Assembly (NCBI RefSeq): GCF_947179165.1
Contig: NC_077237.1
Location: 9,972,735 to 10,036,734 of the forward strand
DNA from: Solanum dulcamara
Taxonomy: Eukaryota > Streptophyta > Magnoliopsida > Solanales > Solanaceae
DNA length: 64,000 nt
Direction: 5' to 3'
Shown here: one piece after another, positions 23,100 through 35,770 of the stretch
Layout: the number at the start of each line of letters is the position of its first letter
Numbering within the stretch: the first letter of the stretch is position 1
Translations under genes and position numbers: made by a program
The notes under the pieces: model-generated
The model's database searches: none
What the model was told of the DNA's origin: nothing
What the model saw: the letters and a program-made list of their open reading frames with translations, nothing else

Positions 23100-26000
23100 T
23101 CATTTAGTGGCCTGTGCAATAATGTTACTAATAGAACTTGCCTCTTCTTTGGCAGCCTCGACCAAAGAATCCTGCAAGTTGTTGACAGGATCCAGTTTTA
23201 AGATTAGTGAAGAATATTGCATTGTTACCTGTGAAATGCATCAAGTGTGTATGAAGAGTACCTGTGCAGCAATTAGACGTGCAACAGTTTTCTTGCTTGA
23301 TTCTTGGAGTTCACCAGCAATCACAAGTTCGTCCAATATATAGTATGCCTGCCAAATCATTCACGTTGTTTCGAAATATAGATAAGCTATAAGCTCAAAA
23401 GTTGTTTATATGAAAATGCATTATAAATGGAATCGCTGAGAGGCAAGTTCAATCAGCACGCGATATACTATCCAAAACACAAGTCAATCAACGGATAATT
23501 CATCGCTAGTAAGTAGTAAACTTCTGTGTATTAATAGAAGAGAAGACAATGAAAAGTCCCTTTATCAATACAGAAAGCAATATGAATCGACTCCCCCAAA
23601 ATCAAAAGCATTAAGCTAGTTTAACTAGTTCACCCATCAACTCTGGACCACCTCAAGGATTTTAGGCCTCATGGTTTTTGTAGCCTTGGGCTTTAACACA
23701 AAAGACGTTTCAACAGTTGAATCTTGCACTCACCCTTATAAGGCTCCTTCGCCCCTCATTTCGATGTGGGATTTTCCTAGGGCAAACTTCACAGCAAACC
23801 CCCTCCCCGGTTCAACTCGGTGGTCCATGGGCTATTACGCCCACCCCCTTTAGAGACTCAGTAACTCAGAGAGGACGCTGAGGTTTTCCACCATCGTACT
23901 AGAGAAGGTACTGGCAAGTTATTGTCTGCTTTCTCCCCAACACATCTAGCCACCTTAATGCTTTTGGGTGTCATGATTTTCTCTTTGGGCTTTAACTCAA
24001 AAGATGTGTCAATAGTTGAATCCCGAACTCGCCTTTATATGGCCCCTTACTTTACCCTCCCATTCCAATATGGGATTTGCCAAAGGCAAGTTTCTACCCC
24101 TTTCGAGTTCATTCGATAACAGTCTGGGGGCTGTTACACTCACCCCCGCCCCCTTGTGGACTCAGCGACCTTGCTAAGTTTTTTTCTACCATCGTACGAC
24201 GAGAGATTTATATGAAACCATGTATCATGGCCCACGCACAACTGCCAAGGTATTGTCTGCTTTGGCCTGGCTCCTCTAGGTCACCTTAAGGCTTTAGGAC
24301 CTCACCTTTTTGTCCCCATGGGCTTTAACCCAAAAGGAAACCAAACATTAAATTCCAAATTCACTTGTCTAAGGAAAGTAACACAACAAGTCTCCTTTTG
24401 AGTTCAACCACCAGAGGTGTGGGTTGTTATACTCAACACACCTTTGACTCAACGTCCTCGTTGATGTTCCCCCACCATCGTAGTAACGGAGGAGCTGACT
24501 CAGATAGCACTGTCACGGTCCAGGCCTAATTGCCAAGGTATTGTCCGCTTTAGCCCTACCCTTGTGGGCCGCCTCAAGCCTTTTGGGCCTCACAATTTTG
24601 TCCTCTTGGACCTTAATCCAAAAGGCATCTCAACAGTTGAATCTTAAACTCTTCCTTCTATGGCCCCTAAATTTCTTTTCTTAATTGCGATGTGGGATGT
24701 TTCCAAGGCAAGTTTCACAACGAAACCCCTTTTGAATTCAATCGCCAACAGTCCATGGACATTTAAAATATGCACATATTAAGAACAAAGACTATTGCGT
24801 TCTGTATACATCAACAGCTAAAGAAACCAAAGAAAATTTACTGAAAAAAATAATACACGTCATGGACTAATTTTTTATATGGAAAAATGTGAATATTAAG
24901 AGTAATGAAGAATAAAGTACATAGTTCTTTCTTAGATCCAATTATTCCAACAACATAGAGTTTGGAGTCTTGGATAATCACTTCTTTTGCTTATTGAAAA
25001 GATAATAATCACAATTGATTTCATAGTGAAACCAATGACGTATCTTCGAATTTTATATATACTATATTAAAAGCATGAAGGTACTTAATAATGTTGTTTG
25101 AACTTTTTGCTCTTCATTACCTCTATGACTGGGAAATAGAAAAGGTAATTGCATTCCAGAACTCAGTAGATGATTTTAGCAATCTTACTGAGGGGAGGGA
25201 CTCACTGGTTTGGCAGAGTGACATTCATGGCTAATTCTCAGTAAATTCAGCATATAAGGTACTCAACAAGACTGCAGACCATGAGACAGACTGGCCATGG
25301 AGAATGATCTGGAAACCAAAGGTGCCCGACAAAGTAAACTGCTTTCTGTGGTTACTATCAAAAGAAGCAGTCCTGACTCATGAAAATCTGAAGAAAAGAG
25401 GATAGCAATTTGCCTCTAGATGTACTCTGTATGGAGAGCAAGCAGAGACAATTAACCATCTTTTTTTGGATTGTAAGTGGACTGAGCAGCTATGGAGAAT
25501 GTTCATTTGCCTGAAAGGAATTAGGTGGGTGAAACCAGGTAGCATCAAAGGAGTTCTAAGTAGCTGGATTAGGGATGGCAATGCTTCAAAAAAGGAGGAG
25601 AGATGGAATATTGTCCCAGCATGCATTTGGTGGACAATTTGGAAGGAGAGAAACAATAGGAGCTTTGAGAATGTGCAGAATAGCCTTCAGAAGATTAGAA
25701 TGAATTGCTTAGCTCTTTTCTATTTTTGGTGTAAACAAGATATTTTAGCTAGAACAGAAAACATCTTTGATGTACTAGATTGTCTATAGGCATCAGTTTG
25801 ATTAAGCTCAAATCATTTGTAAGATGTACTACTTTTTTGAAGGGGAACTACACTTTTGGTTGTAGTATACCTGTGGATATTAATAGACTAAGTTACCAGC
25901 CTCAAAAAAAAAATATCCTTTAGACAAAATCACCTTTTTCACTTTTTAAAAAAAATATTATATTTATAATATTTAAAGTAAAGAATCCTAAAATATATTG

Positions 26001-29000
26001 AAGTTTTAAAAATTATAGAATTAAAATATATGGTTACAATTAACAATAAAATATCTTAACTATATGATGATATAATTATAAAGGTAGTTATGTTGCTACA
26101 ACGTGAAGGCCGAAGGGTTATATTTTATTTTATTTTCTTTATATAATCAATTGTTAAAAATTGAGCTGTTAATTATTATTTTATTATATAATCAATCGTT
26201 AAGAAATAGAGTTGTTATTATTTTCATATTTTGGTGAAAAAACAAATTTTATTAGGGTTAGATAAGTGCATATGTACATCTATATAATAATTTTAGTAAT
26301 AGGTGGGAAATAAAAACTTCTTAAACCATAATCCAGCAACCTTTTCTTTTGAGACTCCATTCTTTTTCTTAATAATTGACAGAGATTAAAATTGTTTCGT
26401 TTTTTCTTTATCTTATTGTTTAGAGTGTGTGCTTTCGTTTATTGATACCAACATAATCATATGTTCCTCTTTAAGTACTTTTTATCTTTTTACATTATTT
26501 TATAAAAGTATTGTACTTAATAATATAATGTATATACAATAATTTATTCTTTTTATACACATTTAGTATTAATCAACGCGATGCACACGTGCAAAGCACG
26601 TACACTTGACTAGTTTGTACAATTGTATCAAAATGTCATTCTTTGGAAATAATAAAAAAATCGTCTTTACATTGCTATATAGTGTTTTTTTCTTCTTTTT
26701 GTGGCATGTTAAATACATAATTCATGGAGAATATTTCTTATTTACTTGATAACAAATTCACCAATTAAAGTTACTATTGCCAAATGGACCCTGTCGCTCA
26801 AGTGCGCTCAAACCCTGGATGGTTTAGTAACTAAACTTTAAAAGAGGATCTTCTCTCTTTGCAAAATATAATTCTTCATCAGATATAACTTTCAAATATC
26901 TAAGATCTTCATTGCCAAATTCTAATACCCAACATATGATGATGAAGGGGACAGTTACATATATTACACAAAGTTCTGCACAAGCAAAGCACTAATTTTC
27001 AGGTTGGGGAAAAAAGTAATCTAGACACAGTTTAAACAAAGAAAATGAGGGTTGGTTTAGCACGTAAAATAAGATGCTTTGAGATTTTGAGTTCCCTTTG
27101 TTCCGTCTGAGATCAAGCATAGTTGCAGAGACCAAGGTCAAAGAAATAGACGGGTAATAAGAGGGAGAGCGAAAGCAAGAGAGGAGTCAAATGATAACCT
27201 GCAACTGTAATTGTAGTCTACTCAAAGTTCAAGGAAAAATGTTTTTAAATGGTTCTGCCTCTAGTTACCTTACAAATTTAACCTCTATATTTCTTAGCAA
27301 AAAAATTTAACCTCTATAAGTAACCTCTAGTAATAAATCTATATAATCCCCAAGTGACCATAAATGTCACCTCAATTAATGTAACATCCACAAGGAAAAA
27401 CAGTAAAATTTGGGCGAAGGAGACAGACGGAGAAGGCATAGATTGTAGAAATTCCTATACAAATTCAATGAACATACCTTGTGAAAATTGAAGATTAAGT
27501 CCAGCTCACAGACCTGAAGGGAAAGAAAGCCAACAAAATAAATATAAAACAGAACAAGAAGTAATACCATCTTCTTTAGAGTTTGAGAGCCTTACGCTTC
27601 CAAAGTATCGGTCCAGAATCTCAACAAAATGGTGTATGATTTCCAGGACCTCCAACTCATTGTCCTCCTGGTCTATGCACATACAGAAATACAAGCTCGC
27701 ATATCTGTTAAATTAACAGCCCATAAGAAAATTGGAACTTAATGTATTTTTTCTTACAGGGGGAAATGATAAATAGATTCTACCTAATTGAAGTGCAAAT
27801 CATAAGACGTAACTTGAGAATAGAATAGAATCACCTTTACCTCTTATAAACAACTTTGTATCCTCTCCACTCAACAAAATTGCAAAGCTTCGGTCCTCGA
27901 GTGAGAATCATACCACTTAGTTCACGGATTACCTTAAGATAGTTGCATCGACATGTAACATGTTACTAATAAATTAAGGAAAATATTTTTGCATAATCAG
28001 TACTATAAGAGTGTTTGCAGAATAAAAATTCCTGTGTATGTACGGAAGTGGAATAATTATTCACTTCTCAACCTTACCAAAAATGAAAATTTATTCACAT
28101 CTCTCTACTACGATTTGATGGCTTGAAATAACTGCAAGACCCATTCACCTTGACAGCGAAGAAAAATAAATAGATAGTATTTGAAAAACAATAAAGACTA
28201 AAAGCAAGCAATTAAGCTTCCCACCATACCTTATATAATTTATTTATCTTACTTTTCGGGTATGAAAGCTTCGTACATTTTACCCCGATCTTCAGAACAT
28301 CCCTTCAGGCTCGTTATACCCTCTCTTTTTTCTTTCATGGCCGAGAAATCCGTCAGAGTCCAACCCTTAGGACCAACCGCAACCTTAAAATATTGGAGAT
28401 AATGACCCACCCCTCTACTCTTCTCCACTTAAATACCAGGCTTAGCTCACATGGCACAAGGTTCGAACTTGTGACCTAAGTCACAAGTCTCTCAACCTTT
28501 GCCACTTGAACTAAGCCCCGGAAGTGTTCTTTGTACCCTCTCTTAATTGCATGATTTCTCTTATACTGGAAGGTATAAGGCTTCTTTGACTTTTCATATT
28601 TTACTCTTTTTTTGATATTTTAATTCTCCCTAGTTTGCAAGAAAATTCTTATAAGGTCACTAGGATTCACATGATGAATTCTCAAATATGATAACCAACA
28701 AGTCTCTTTCATAAATTAATGCAACACCATCTATTTTCTATGTATATTGCAAACCAGTCTCTATCATAATGCAACACCATGTATTTTCTATGTATATAGC
28801 TCCCAATCTTTCCTACAGTTTCTTCAGGAGAAGCAGTGAGTTCCTTGAAGAAACTTAGAGATAAATCCAGGGTATAAGTAAGCTTACACCCCAAAGAGAA
28901 GGAGAGCTCCCACTCATATCTGCCACTTACACTCTGTTTGGATGGTGGTTTTTCATGGTTATCTGCCACTTACACTCTGTTTGGATGGTGGTTTTTCATG

Positions 29001-32000
29001 GTTTCATAATGTACGGTGTTGTATGGTATGGTATGGAACTGTACCGTACAGTACAATACTATGTTTGGATAGACCGTATGGTTTGCCATTGTTTAATGAT
29101 AATTTTGTTGTTTGGTTTGACTGTATGATACTGTATCGTAACTGATAAATTTATGAAAATGCCCTTAATTATTACAAATATTAAATTTTTCCCGCTAAAA
29201 TTCTATCCCAATTTTCCAATTCTTGATCATCAATGGATATTCAACCGTCACGGATGATTTCTTTCCATCAAAATGGCCTGATATACGATTGGAATAACCC
29301 ATGGAAAGAAAAAGATTACCCATGAAGATAAGATCAAGGAAATCTGATGATTTCATTTTTTGAGACGTATGGGTACATTGAAAAAGAGGAAAAATAAAGA
29401 ATGCAAGAAACTAACACACAAACAGCATGGGAAAAAATTAATTGAAGAGAACCGAGAAGAATGATGTTAGAAGAAAGGAAGAACAGAAAACATAGAGCAA
29501 GAAGACAAATTTCATGAGGATTTTTAAAATTAAGTAGGGTATAATTGGAAAAAAAATAAGTAAACAACGAGATACCATCAAATTGGTGGTTTAAAAAAGT
29601 GAGGGTTTTCATGGTTACAAAACCATGAAACCAAACCATACCATACCATGTAATTAAAGAAACAATCAAAACAAACGTGGTTCTCTTACTAACTATACCA
29701 TACCATACCACGGAAAACCACCATCCAAACAAGTTGTTAGTAGCTGAAGCTTGTTGAGGAATAAAAAGTAAAACAGCTGCTGCAATAATTTCCTCGAGGA
29801 AGTAGGAAAAGGCATTTTCTTATCATATTGAAAAAAACCCGAACTAGTGACAGATATGTGAGGTAACAGAGGACTAAGAATGTGAGGTGGGCGTCTCCAC
29901 CACATTTTATCCCTAAATCATATTGATAAAAACATCATGTTTAAGATCTCAATAAAAAAACACTAGATTGAGTAACACATACAATCAATTTCCTTGAGGA
30001 AATCAAACAAACACCCTAAGACCATTTCAAAAAACAAACATCTTAAGATATTCATCGCATCCTATCTCAAGAAGGCCAGAACAAATACCTTGGTTCTCTC
30101 TTTTTGTGTATATGGTGAATACCACTTGGTTAGCCTCACTTTTCCCTGTCGGCTAATAAGCAGCACAAAATGAATCTGGAAGAAATCAAAAGCTATTAGC
30201 TATGCTGTGGTTGATATATGCTGTAGTAGAAAATAAAGCATGTGCATCCAGTGAAGCTGTTACAAAAAAGGTATTGCCATAAACAAGTCAAAAGATTGTC
30301 AGCCAAAAATAATTAGTCCCGGCATCGTTTTGATTTTCTCAAAGGCGTGCAATATTAACTCTGTCTGTAGTCTTTTTAAATTCTTTTACAATAGAAAAAT
30401 CCCACCAAGTACTTGTGGTGCACAATCTGAAACTCGGTGGATAATGGGCCTGCCTTTCTTTTTTTTGAAACTGAAAAAAAAAAGGTCTGCCTTTTTATGC
30501 TTCTCTACTTAGATACCATGGTTTTGTCCGTGGCAAAGTTTGATTAATGATGTGCTATAGTAAAAGAGTGATAGATGCATCCTTTTTCTTGGTTAGTGGG
30601 ATATCTTTTGGTTTTTAACTTATGCTCTTTACTTGTTGAATGCCCAGTTTATCTTTGCAGTTGCTTGGCCAATACTACATGGCTGGACTTTGGATTCGAA
30701 TGGATGTTGGCCTTCACAAATTCAATGGAATGATGTTGAGATACAAAGTCAATCAACAAGGTGTATACATGTCTCCGAGTTTAGATGTTGATTTTACTGT
30801 TCCAGAATTTATTGATTATTGAATGATGTTGGGTGCAACAACAACAACAACAACAAACTCAGTATAGTCCCACCATGTGGGGTCTGGAGAGGGTAGAGTG
30901 TACGCAGACCTAACCCCCACCTTAAAAGGTAGGGAGGCTGTTTCCGAAAGACCCTCGGCTTAGGAGAGAAGAACAAGGGAGGAGAAACAAGGAAAACAAG
31001 ACATAGGTCAGTAGAGCCAGGCATATAGCAAATAATATAAAAATATGAATAATGAGAGCGATAAAGTCAGGGTAGGAAAGATCGGGGATAAAGGAGCATT
31101 AACTACTATAGATAAAATAGGATACCCAAAGTAAACTGGGCCAACTAATATAAGCAGTAATCCCATGCAAAAATCATATGTTAATAAACAAATGAGCGCA
31201 ACTACGACTACTATGGAGAAAAGATAGGTCACCTAGCCCACTATCTTAGTCTGAGTCCTCCATAGCCTCCTATCTAAGGTCATGTCCTTGGTGAGCTGCA
31301 ACTGTGCATAATCTAAATGTTAAAAGTAGGTAGTTTCTGCATATTCAACCTATTGCAACAACGAATTGGTTCCTCCTCTACTAATCTTCCTATTCATCTT
31401 CAACACAATAGAAATCCCAGAGACCAGAAACAGTACCCACACACTCTAAAATCCTCCTCGGTTCCTACTGCTACAGGCTAAAGCATTTTGATTATATATA
31501 TTAGACTATTCACAGTTGCCCTTCAGGTACCTCATCACCGAAGCACTACATCCCTCTCCTTAATCCCAAACTTCTACTCTACAGGTCTCAAAACATCAAG
31601 TGATTCTCAAGAATCCATTTACGAAAATACGAATAACAAGTATTAGCTCAACCATATCATTTTCAAAGCCTCAAAACTCAATTCTTCATCCTAATAAGCA
31701 AAACCCATAAAAGATCATCACTTTCTCTATCCAATTACACACAATCTTGCCTTCAGAACTCGTTCCTTGATCTAATCCAAATTTCTCTTACACACAAAAA
31801 TCCCAACCCCTCGTCTACTATCAACCATCCTAAAAGGAAATATACACCAAATCTTTGAGACCCCTTTAAAGAAATTGGATATGATCCATAGAACTCAATT
31901 CCTCATGTGAGCTAGAAACAGTCAATTTAAAGAAAACACAGATATTATTCAAACATTTGGTGTATATTTCCACAGCAAGATCCGGAATCAGATTCAAATC

Positions 32001-32195
32001 CGAATTCGTATAGAACAAATGCAACAAATCAAAAAATACCCATATGTATATTTTTACAAATATATCTTAATCAAGCATCAATTGTAATAATTATTCACCA
32101 GATCAAACTCAAAAAACATAGAAAAAAACATTTTAAAAAAAAATGAGAAAATGGGTTTTGGGTTTTATTATTACGAAAGAGATCTGGCATACCAT
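23100..32195 (-). CDS. AP1S: AP-1 adaptor complex sigma subunit (161 aa, 7 coding exons)
   Basis: Exons on the minus strand are 32195-32193 (ATG only), 30175-30089, 27932-27841, 27704-27596, 27513-27478, 23348-23262 and 23171-23100. All junctions are GT/AG and keep frame: 1+29+30+1+36+12+29+23 residues = 161, the usual plant length. The sequence begins [20 protein letters not shown] and contains [55 protein letters not shown] and ends [10 protein letters not shown], all diagnostic of sigma-1. The protein is the small subunit of the AP-1 clathrin adaptor, which sorts cargo at the trans-Golgi/early endosome. Introns of 2.0, 2.2 and 4.1 kb carry transposons. The 5' leader probably extends to about 32300. 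Confidence 0.95.
23640..24760 (-). repeat. TRIM/LTR-like tandem modules in AP1S intron
   Basis: Four ~290-330-bp modules are anchored at about 23665, 23967, 24297 and 24586. Each has GGGCTTTAAC.CAAAAG, CAACAGTTGAATC, TGTGGGAT..TTCC..GGCAAG and a CCACCATCGTA block. Between modules 3 and 4, a GCTGACTCAGATAGCACTGTCACG junction reads in reverse as an LTR end (GTGACA) followed by a decayed tRNA-iMet primer site. I infer minus-oriented TRIM-type LTRs in tandem. Confidence 0.5.
25043..26613 (+). mobile_element. Non-autonomous Helitron in AP1S intron
   Basis: The left end TCTTCGAATTTTATATATAC is followed by CTATATTAAAAGC, typical of plant Helitron 5' ends. The right end has the hairpin ACGTGC-AAA-GCACGT at 26587-26601 and terminates CTAG at 26610-26613. 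The flanks are A (25042) and T (26614), as expected for A^T insertion. No Rep/helicase coding is present. Confidence 0.6.
25130..25917 (+). mobile_element. 5'-truncated LINE: RT-associated zinc-binding domain
   Basis: The frame, broken by two stops before 25410, encodes [20 protein letters not shown], a [18 protein letters not shown] zinc-binding core and a Trp-rich tail, ending at 25789. This matches the zf-RVT domain at the C-terminus of plant LINE ORF2 proteins. An A-rich tail follows at 25908-25917. The upstream reverse transcriptase and endonuclease are absent. It lies inside the Helitron, either inserted or captured. Confidence 0.8.
26614..27470. other. AP1S intron remainder, no element recognised
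   Basis: Unique-looking AT-rich intron sequence between the Helitron and exon 5 of AP1S. No open frame with recognisable motifs. Confidence 0.5.
28265..28521 (-). mobile_element. tRNA-derived SINE in AP1S intron 2
   Basis: On the minus strand the head reads GGGGCTTAGTTCAAGTGGCA (A-box region), then CAAGTTCGAACCTTGTG (B-box), as in a tRNA-related SINE. It is followed by AAGTGGAGAAGAGTAGAGG and a body running to about 28265. The far end is uncertain. Confidence 0.55.
28918..29003. repeat. Perfect 43-bp tandem duplication
   Basis: 28918-28960 and 28961-29003 are identical. The duplicated block contains the outer end (TGTTTGGATGGTGG) of the adjacent foldback MITE plus flanking intron DNA. Confidence 0.9.
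28977..29731. mobile_element. Foldback MITE, TGTTTGGATGGTGG termini
   Basis: The left end TGTTTGGATGGTGGTTTTTC and the right end, the inverse of CCACCATCCAAACA, form matching termini. Inner sequence on both arms is rich in GTATGGTATGG and its complement CCATACCATACC. No transposase is encoded. No clear target duplication was found, so the superfamily is open. Confidence 0.7.
30395..30545 (-). mobile_element. SINE 3' fragment
   Basis: On the minus strand it contains GGCCCATTATCCACCGAG and TTTCAGATTGTGCACCACAAG, wording typical of the body of Solanaceae tRNA-derived SINEs. The tRNA-like head is missing. Confidence 0.4.
30836..30965 (-). mobile_element. Au-type SINE in AP1S intron 1
   Basis: Minus-strand Au SINE wording: CCGAGGGTCTTTCGGAAACA head, GGTCTGCGTACACTCTACCC core, CAGACCCCACATGGTGGGA, and a (TTG)n tail seen as (CAA)n at 30836-30856. 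Confidence 0.85.
30966..32190. other. AP1S intron 1 remainder
   Basis: Unremarkable intron DNA running up to the GTATGC donor that directly follows the ATG at 32195-32193. Nothing else recognised. Confidence 0.5.
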
Positions 32196-32510
32196 GGCTG
32201 GTGATCCAAGAAATAAACACCTCCTTCAACTTCCTCTTCTTCTTCTGAAGTGAAATTGGAATTGGGGAATTCTGTGTTCCTGTTATTCCTGTACTGCGTT
32301 TTCTGTACAATCTTTTCTTTTTTCTTTACTCGTTTGTCTTTTTCTAATAAAATTTGGATTTTTTAATTTCATTTTATGCTAATACAATTAGGTACTGGTA
32401 ATGTATCATTCCAAATTTAATTGGGTTTCAATCCAGACTTCGAATATTGGTTAGAAAATTTTTAAAAAAATTTTTTTCTCTATTTCTATAATATTAAATA
32501 ATTATATAAA

Positions 32511-34098
32511 TGTTACGATCCAAGCCTAGGGCCCAGACGTGATACGGCGAATGAGACACTCGGAGGTACCTCATCCAAGCCTCTTAACATTCATTAAGCA
32601 TTTCATTGGTAATGATAAACAATCAAGCGGAAAACAAAAGGTATGTAGGGACTAAGGGGCTTCACATTTAATAAGAGTCAAAGACAACATAACATATTTT
32701 TCTATGTCCAACCATACCTTCTACATTAACGACTTAGCGGGGCTAAGACATGTCCCTAACTCACCCTCAAAATAAGTGTCAAGAAATGCCTTAATAAAAG
32801 TCTTAATGTTCTACATAACATAAGCTTGGAATAAAAAGGATGTTCCCAAACCATGGAAACTCACCACAAGCAATCTTCAAACTAATTTGAGCTAGCCACG
32901 TGGAAGAGGTCGAGGAGTGACGTCGGTTCCTACATGGTGATATCATGTAGGCAAAAGTATGCGTTAGTACTTTGAATGTACTAAATATGTGAATATGTTA
33001 TGAAATGAAGAACATAAGAGAGAATGAGTAAGCAATATGCATAAGTGAATGCATGCATTAGACATCATCATATGAAACCTTAAAATATTCATTTTGTGGG
33101 AAAGTGACCATAACCGACATATAAGACCATGCGAGCTATTACATTAAATCCAACATAAGCCCCTACGTTGGCACGGGGAGACTACTTGCCGGATAGAACT
33201 CCATTCAGATTACATTCAATTATTTAACATTTAGTGGCTACAAAGGCCTAGCCGACAAAGGGCTCCTATGGTGGCACATAATTAATGCAACATGAGACTT
33301 TACTTAAGGACCCCTTAGGTCGAGTCTCCATCTACATGCTACATTCGATGCTAGGTCAATCCCACGGAATAACATTTATATATCATAATAACATAAGTAT
33401 TGTATAACTTTAGACATCAAATCATCATCGGTGGAATAGCTCATTAAAACCTTTGGTTTATAATATCATCATGACTGTCATGCCCTATTTACCGTTCTAC
33501 TAATGAACCTTGATTTATAAGAAAATTAGGTCTACAATCAGTGATGGTATTCCGGGTACCATGCTAATCGGACTTTCCTTTTTGAAAAAATGTTCAAAAG
33601 CATTGGCGGCCTATAGGGATGTCATACATGTCATATCATAACCTTAAACATTTTATTTGATTCAATGTGAGAATCGTCCTTTTACATTGAAACCTTACTT
33701 TGGCTAAAAAGCTCTTTCATCAATCAATTATTTCATAAAGACTCTCCTTCATAAGCATTTGCTTCATAATATTCATTGGAATCAAACTTCATTTCAACTT
33801 TACTTTATCATAGGAAACTAGGTGGGTTCAAAGCAATCAACTTTCAAGTCATTTAAATCAATGCTAGCATGCATGAGAGTGAAAGAATTTATTATTTAAA
33901 CATCTTAAAACAACTCACCAATATAATTTAAAATTACCTCCAAGCCTTCATAGAGGTACCTTGATAAATCATCCATTTCATGTAAATAAGAATCACCATA
34001 AGTCAACATAGACAAATAAACTTCTAATATCCAAGAATCTATACATTTTGAAATCATAGTATGAAAATCCATAAAAACTCATCACTTGGAATTGAGAG

Positions 34099-34135
<37 letters not shown>

Positions 34136-34370
34136 TAAATAAACTTCAAATATAACATAATCTATGCATTTGGAACCATCATGTAAAAGCCCATAAGATT
34201 TCATCATTTTGAATTGAAATGCTAGGTTGAGAAAACATTTGGACTCCATGGGTGGAAGAACCCATGGATGAAAACTCACATACCTTAGAGAGGAACTTGA
34301 AGAAAGCTTGATTATTGGTCTTCTATGAGGAACCTACTTAGCGTCCTATGTGTATTATATCATGTAAGAC
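32511..34370 (-). repeat. Probable gypsy-type LTR-derived sequence
   Basis: It begins TGTTACGATCC, which on the minus strand is an LTR end GGATCGTAACA, much like the GGATCGTGACA end at 52563-52573. GC content is higher than the surroundings. No pol domain was found and the other boundary is a guess. Confidence 0.35.
34101..34131. repeat. (AT)n microsatellite
   Basis: About 15 AT units. Similar tracts lie at 35739-35764 and 39745-39779, the latter two inside or beside the nested transposon block. Confidence 0.9.
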
Positions 34371-34642
34371 ACATGTATCTACTTGTTCAATTTTATATAA
34401 CTTTAATTGTCTATTTGTGTCAATCTAAAATTGGAAGACCTAGATATCAGTTGAAATCAATTTAAAAGATATATTTATATATTATGCCTTAGTAATAAGG
34501 TTAGCTTGATAAAATGCAGTAATTCTTAATTTTTTACAAAATCTGTAAAATGTTTAGGTTACGGAAGAAATGACATTTTTTACCTCTTTACAAAAAAAAA
34601 ATTATATTTATTTTATGACTTTTTTTAATGAAAGATCTCAAT

Positions 34643-34785
34643 TATATCTAAGAGATTTAAATATAGTATTTCTTTGATTTAAATATAAAAGAACAAGAGA
34701 TCTCACTTCAACTTTTAGTGTTAATGGTAAAAATGGTGTGTGCTAGTCATTTTGTTGATTTGTAATAGGAAAATAGTTAGACTTA
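34643..34785 (+). repeat. Direct repeat, left copy, flanking transposon block
   Basis: Sequence from ATATCTAAGAGAT through GGTGTGTGCTAGTCATTTTG to TAGTTAGACTTA recurs with modest divergence at 40056-40206 in the same orientation, 5.4 kb away. Confidence 0.8.
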
Positions 34786-35733
34786 CGGGTCATAAAATGG
34801 TGTGGGCTAGTGGTTGGCCCCAAGTTCTCAGATATTCTAGATAAGTTATTTTTTGGTGAAGTTTTGGTGAAATTTCACCATTCGTTTGGCCACCAATTTT
34901 TCAAGAATATTTGACTATTTCAAACAATATTATTTTTTATCCGTAAGTTTTAAAAATTATTTAAAATATCATAAGTTTGTATTATCATTTTATAATCAAC
35001 ATGTTCCATTAAAAAAACTTATAACATAATTGATAATAATCACCAACAACAAAATAACAATATGGACAAGAGTAGGGGTGTCAAATAGGCGAGTTGGGTT
35101 GAAATTGAGAATATTAAAATGAATTGAAATAAAAATTGGGTTGGGTCATGACCCGCCCAAATTTACTTTGGGCTCAAATTGGTTGGGCTAAAATTCGGGT
35201 TGGGTCATGACCCGCTTAATCTCAATAATTATAAAATATCATTATTTACCTTTTATAACAATAATTTGAACTTCAACTCAAGAAAAATAAAAATAAAAAT
35301 TTACAGATGGATAGATTAATCCTAAAAGATATAAAATAAATTGTAATTGATACATTTGATATGAGAACATACATTACACCAATGCAAATAAAAAGTATAA
35401 CTTACATAAATTTCATAGTGTAATGATCAAATTACATCTTATCCCTACCTTTTTTCGAATTACAAAAATTCCTTAATTTTTTTGGCATCCGGATACATTC
35501 AGACTTGTGGATACATTGGTCTGATACATTAATTCAAATTTCAGTTACGATTAAAAAGGAAAGAGAAAGTAAAATTGAATGTGAGTTTCCCTAATCATGC
35601 CAATCAATTTGCTGTCAAATTCTACCAACTCGTATCAATTTCAAACAACAATTCAAAATTCAAATTTTCTTCTCTCAATTCTCTCCCAGATCGTAACAAA
35701 TCAAAAAACTTCAAAATTTGTTTCAGATATATG

Positions 35734-35770
<37 letters not shown>

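Noticed and set aside
23107..23343. Plus-strand frame of 78 codons
   Set aside because: Antisense of AP1S exons 6 and 7, which are clearly coding on the minus strand.
23671..24289. Plus-strand frames in the repeated modules
   Set aside because: Fall in tandem LTR-like repeats; readings are not conserved between modules.
25378..25656. Minus-strand frame of 92 codons
   Set aside because: Antisense of the LINE zinc-binding domain.
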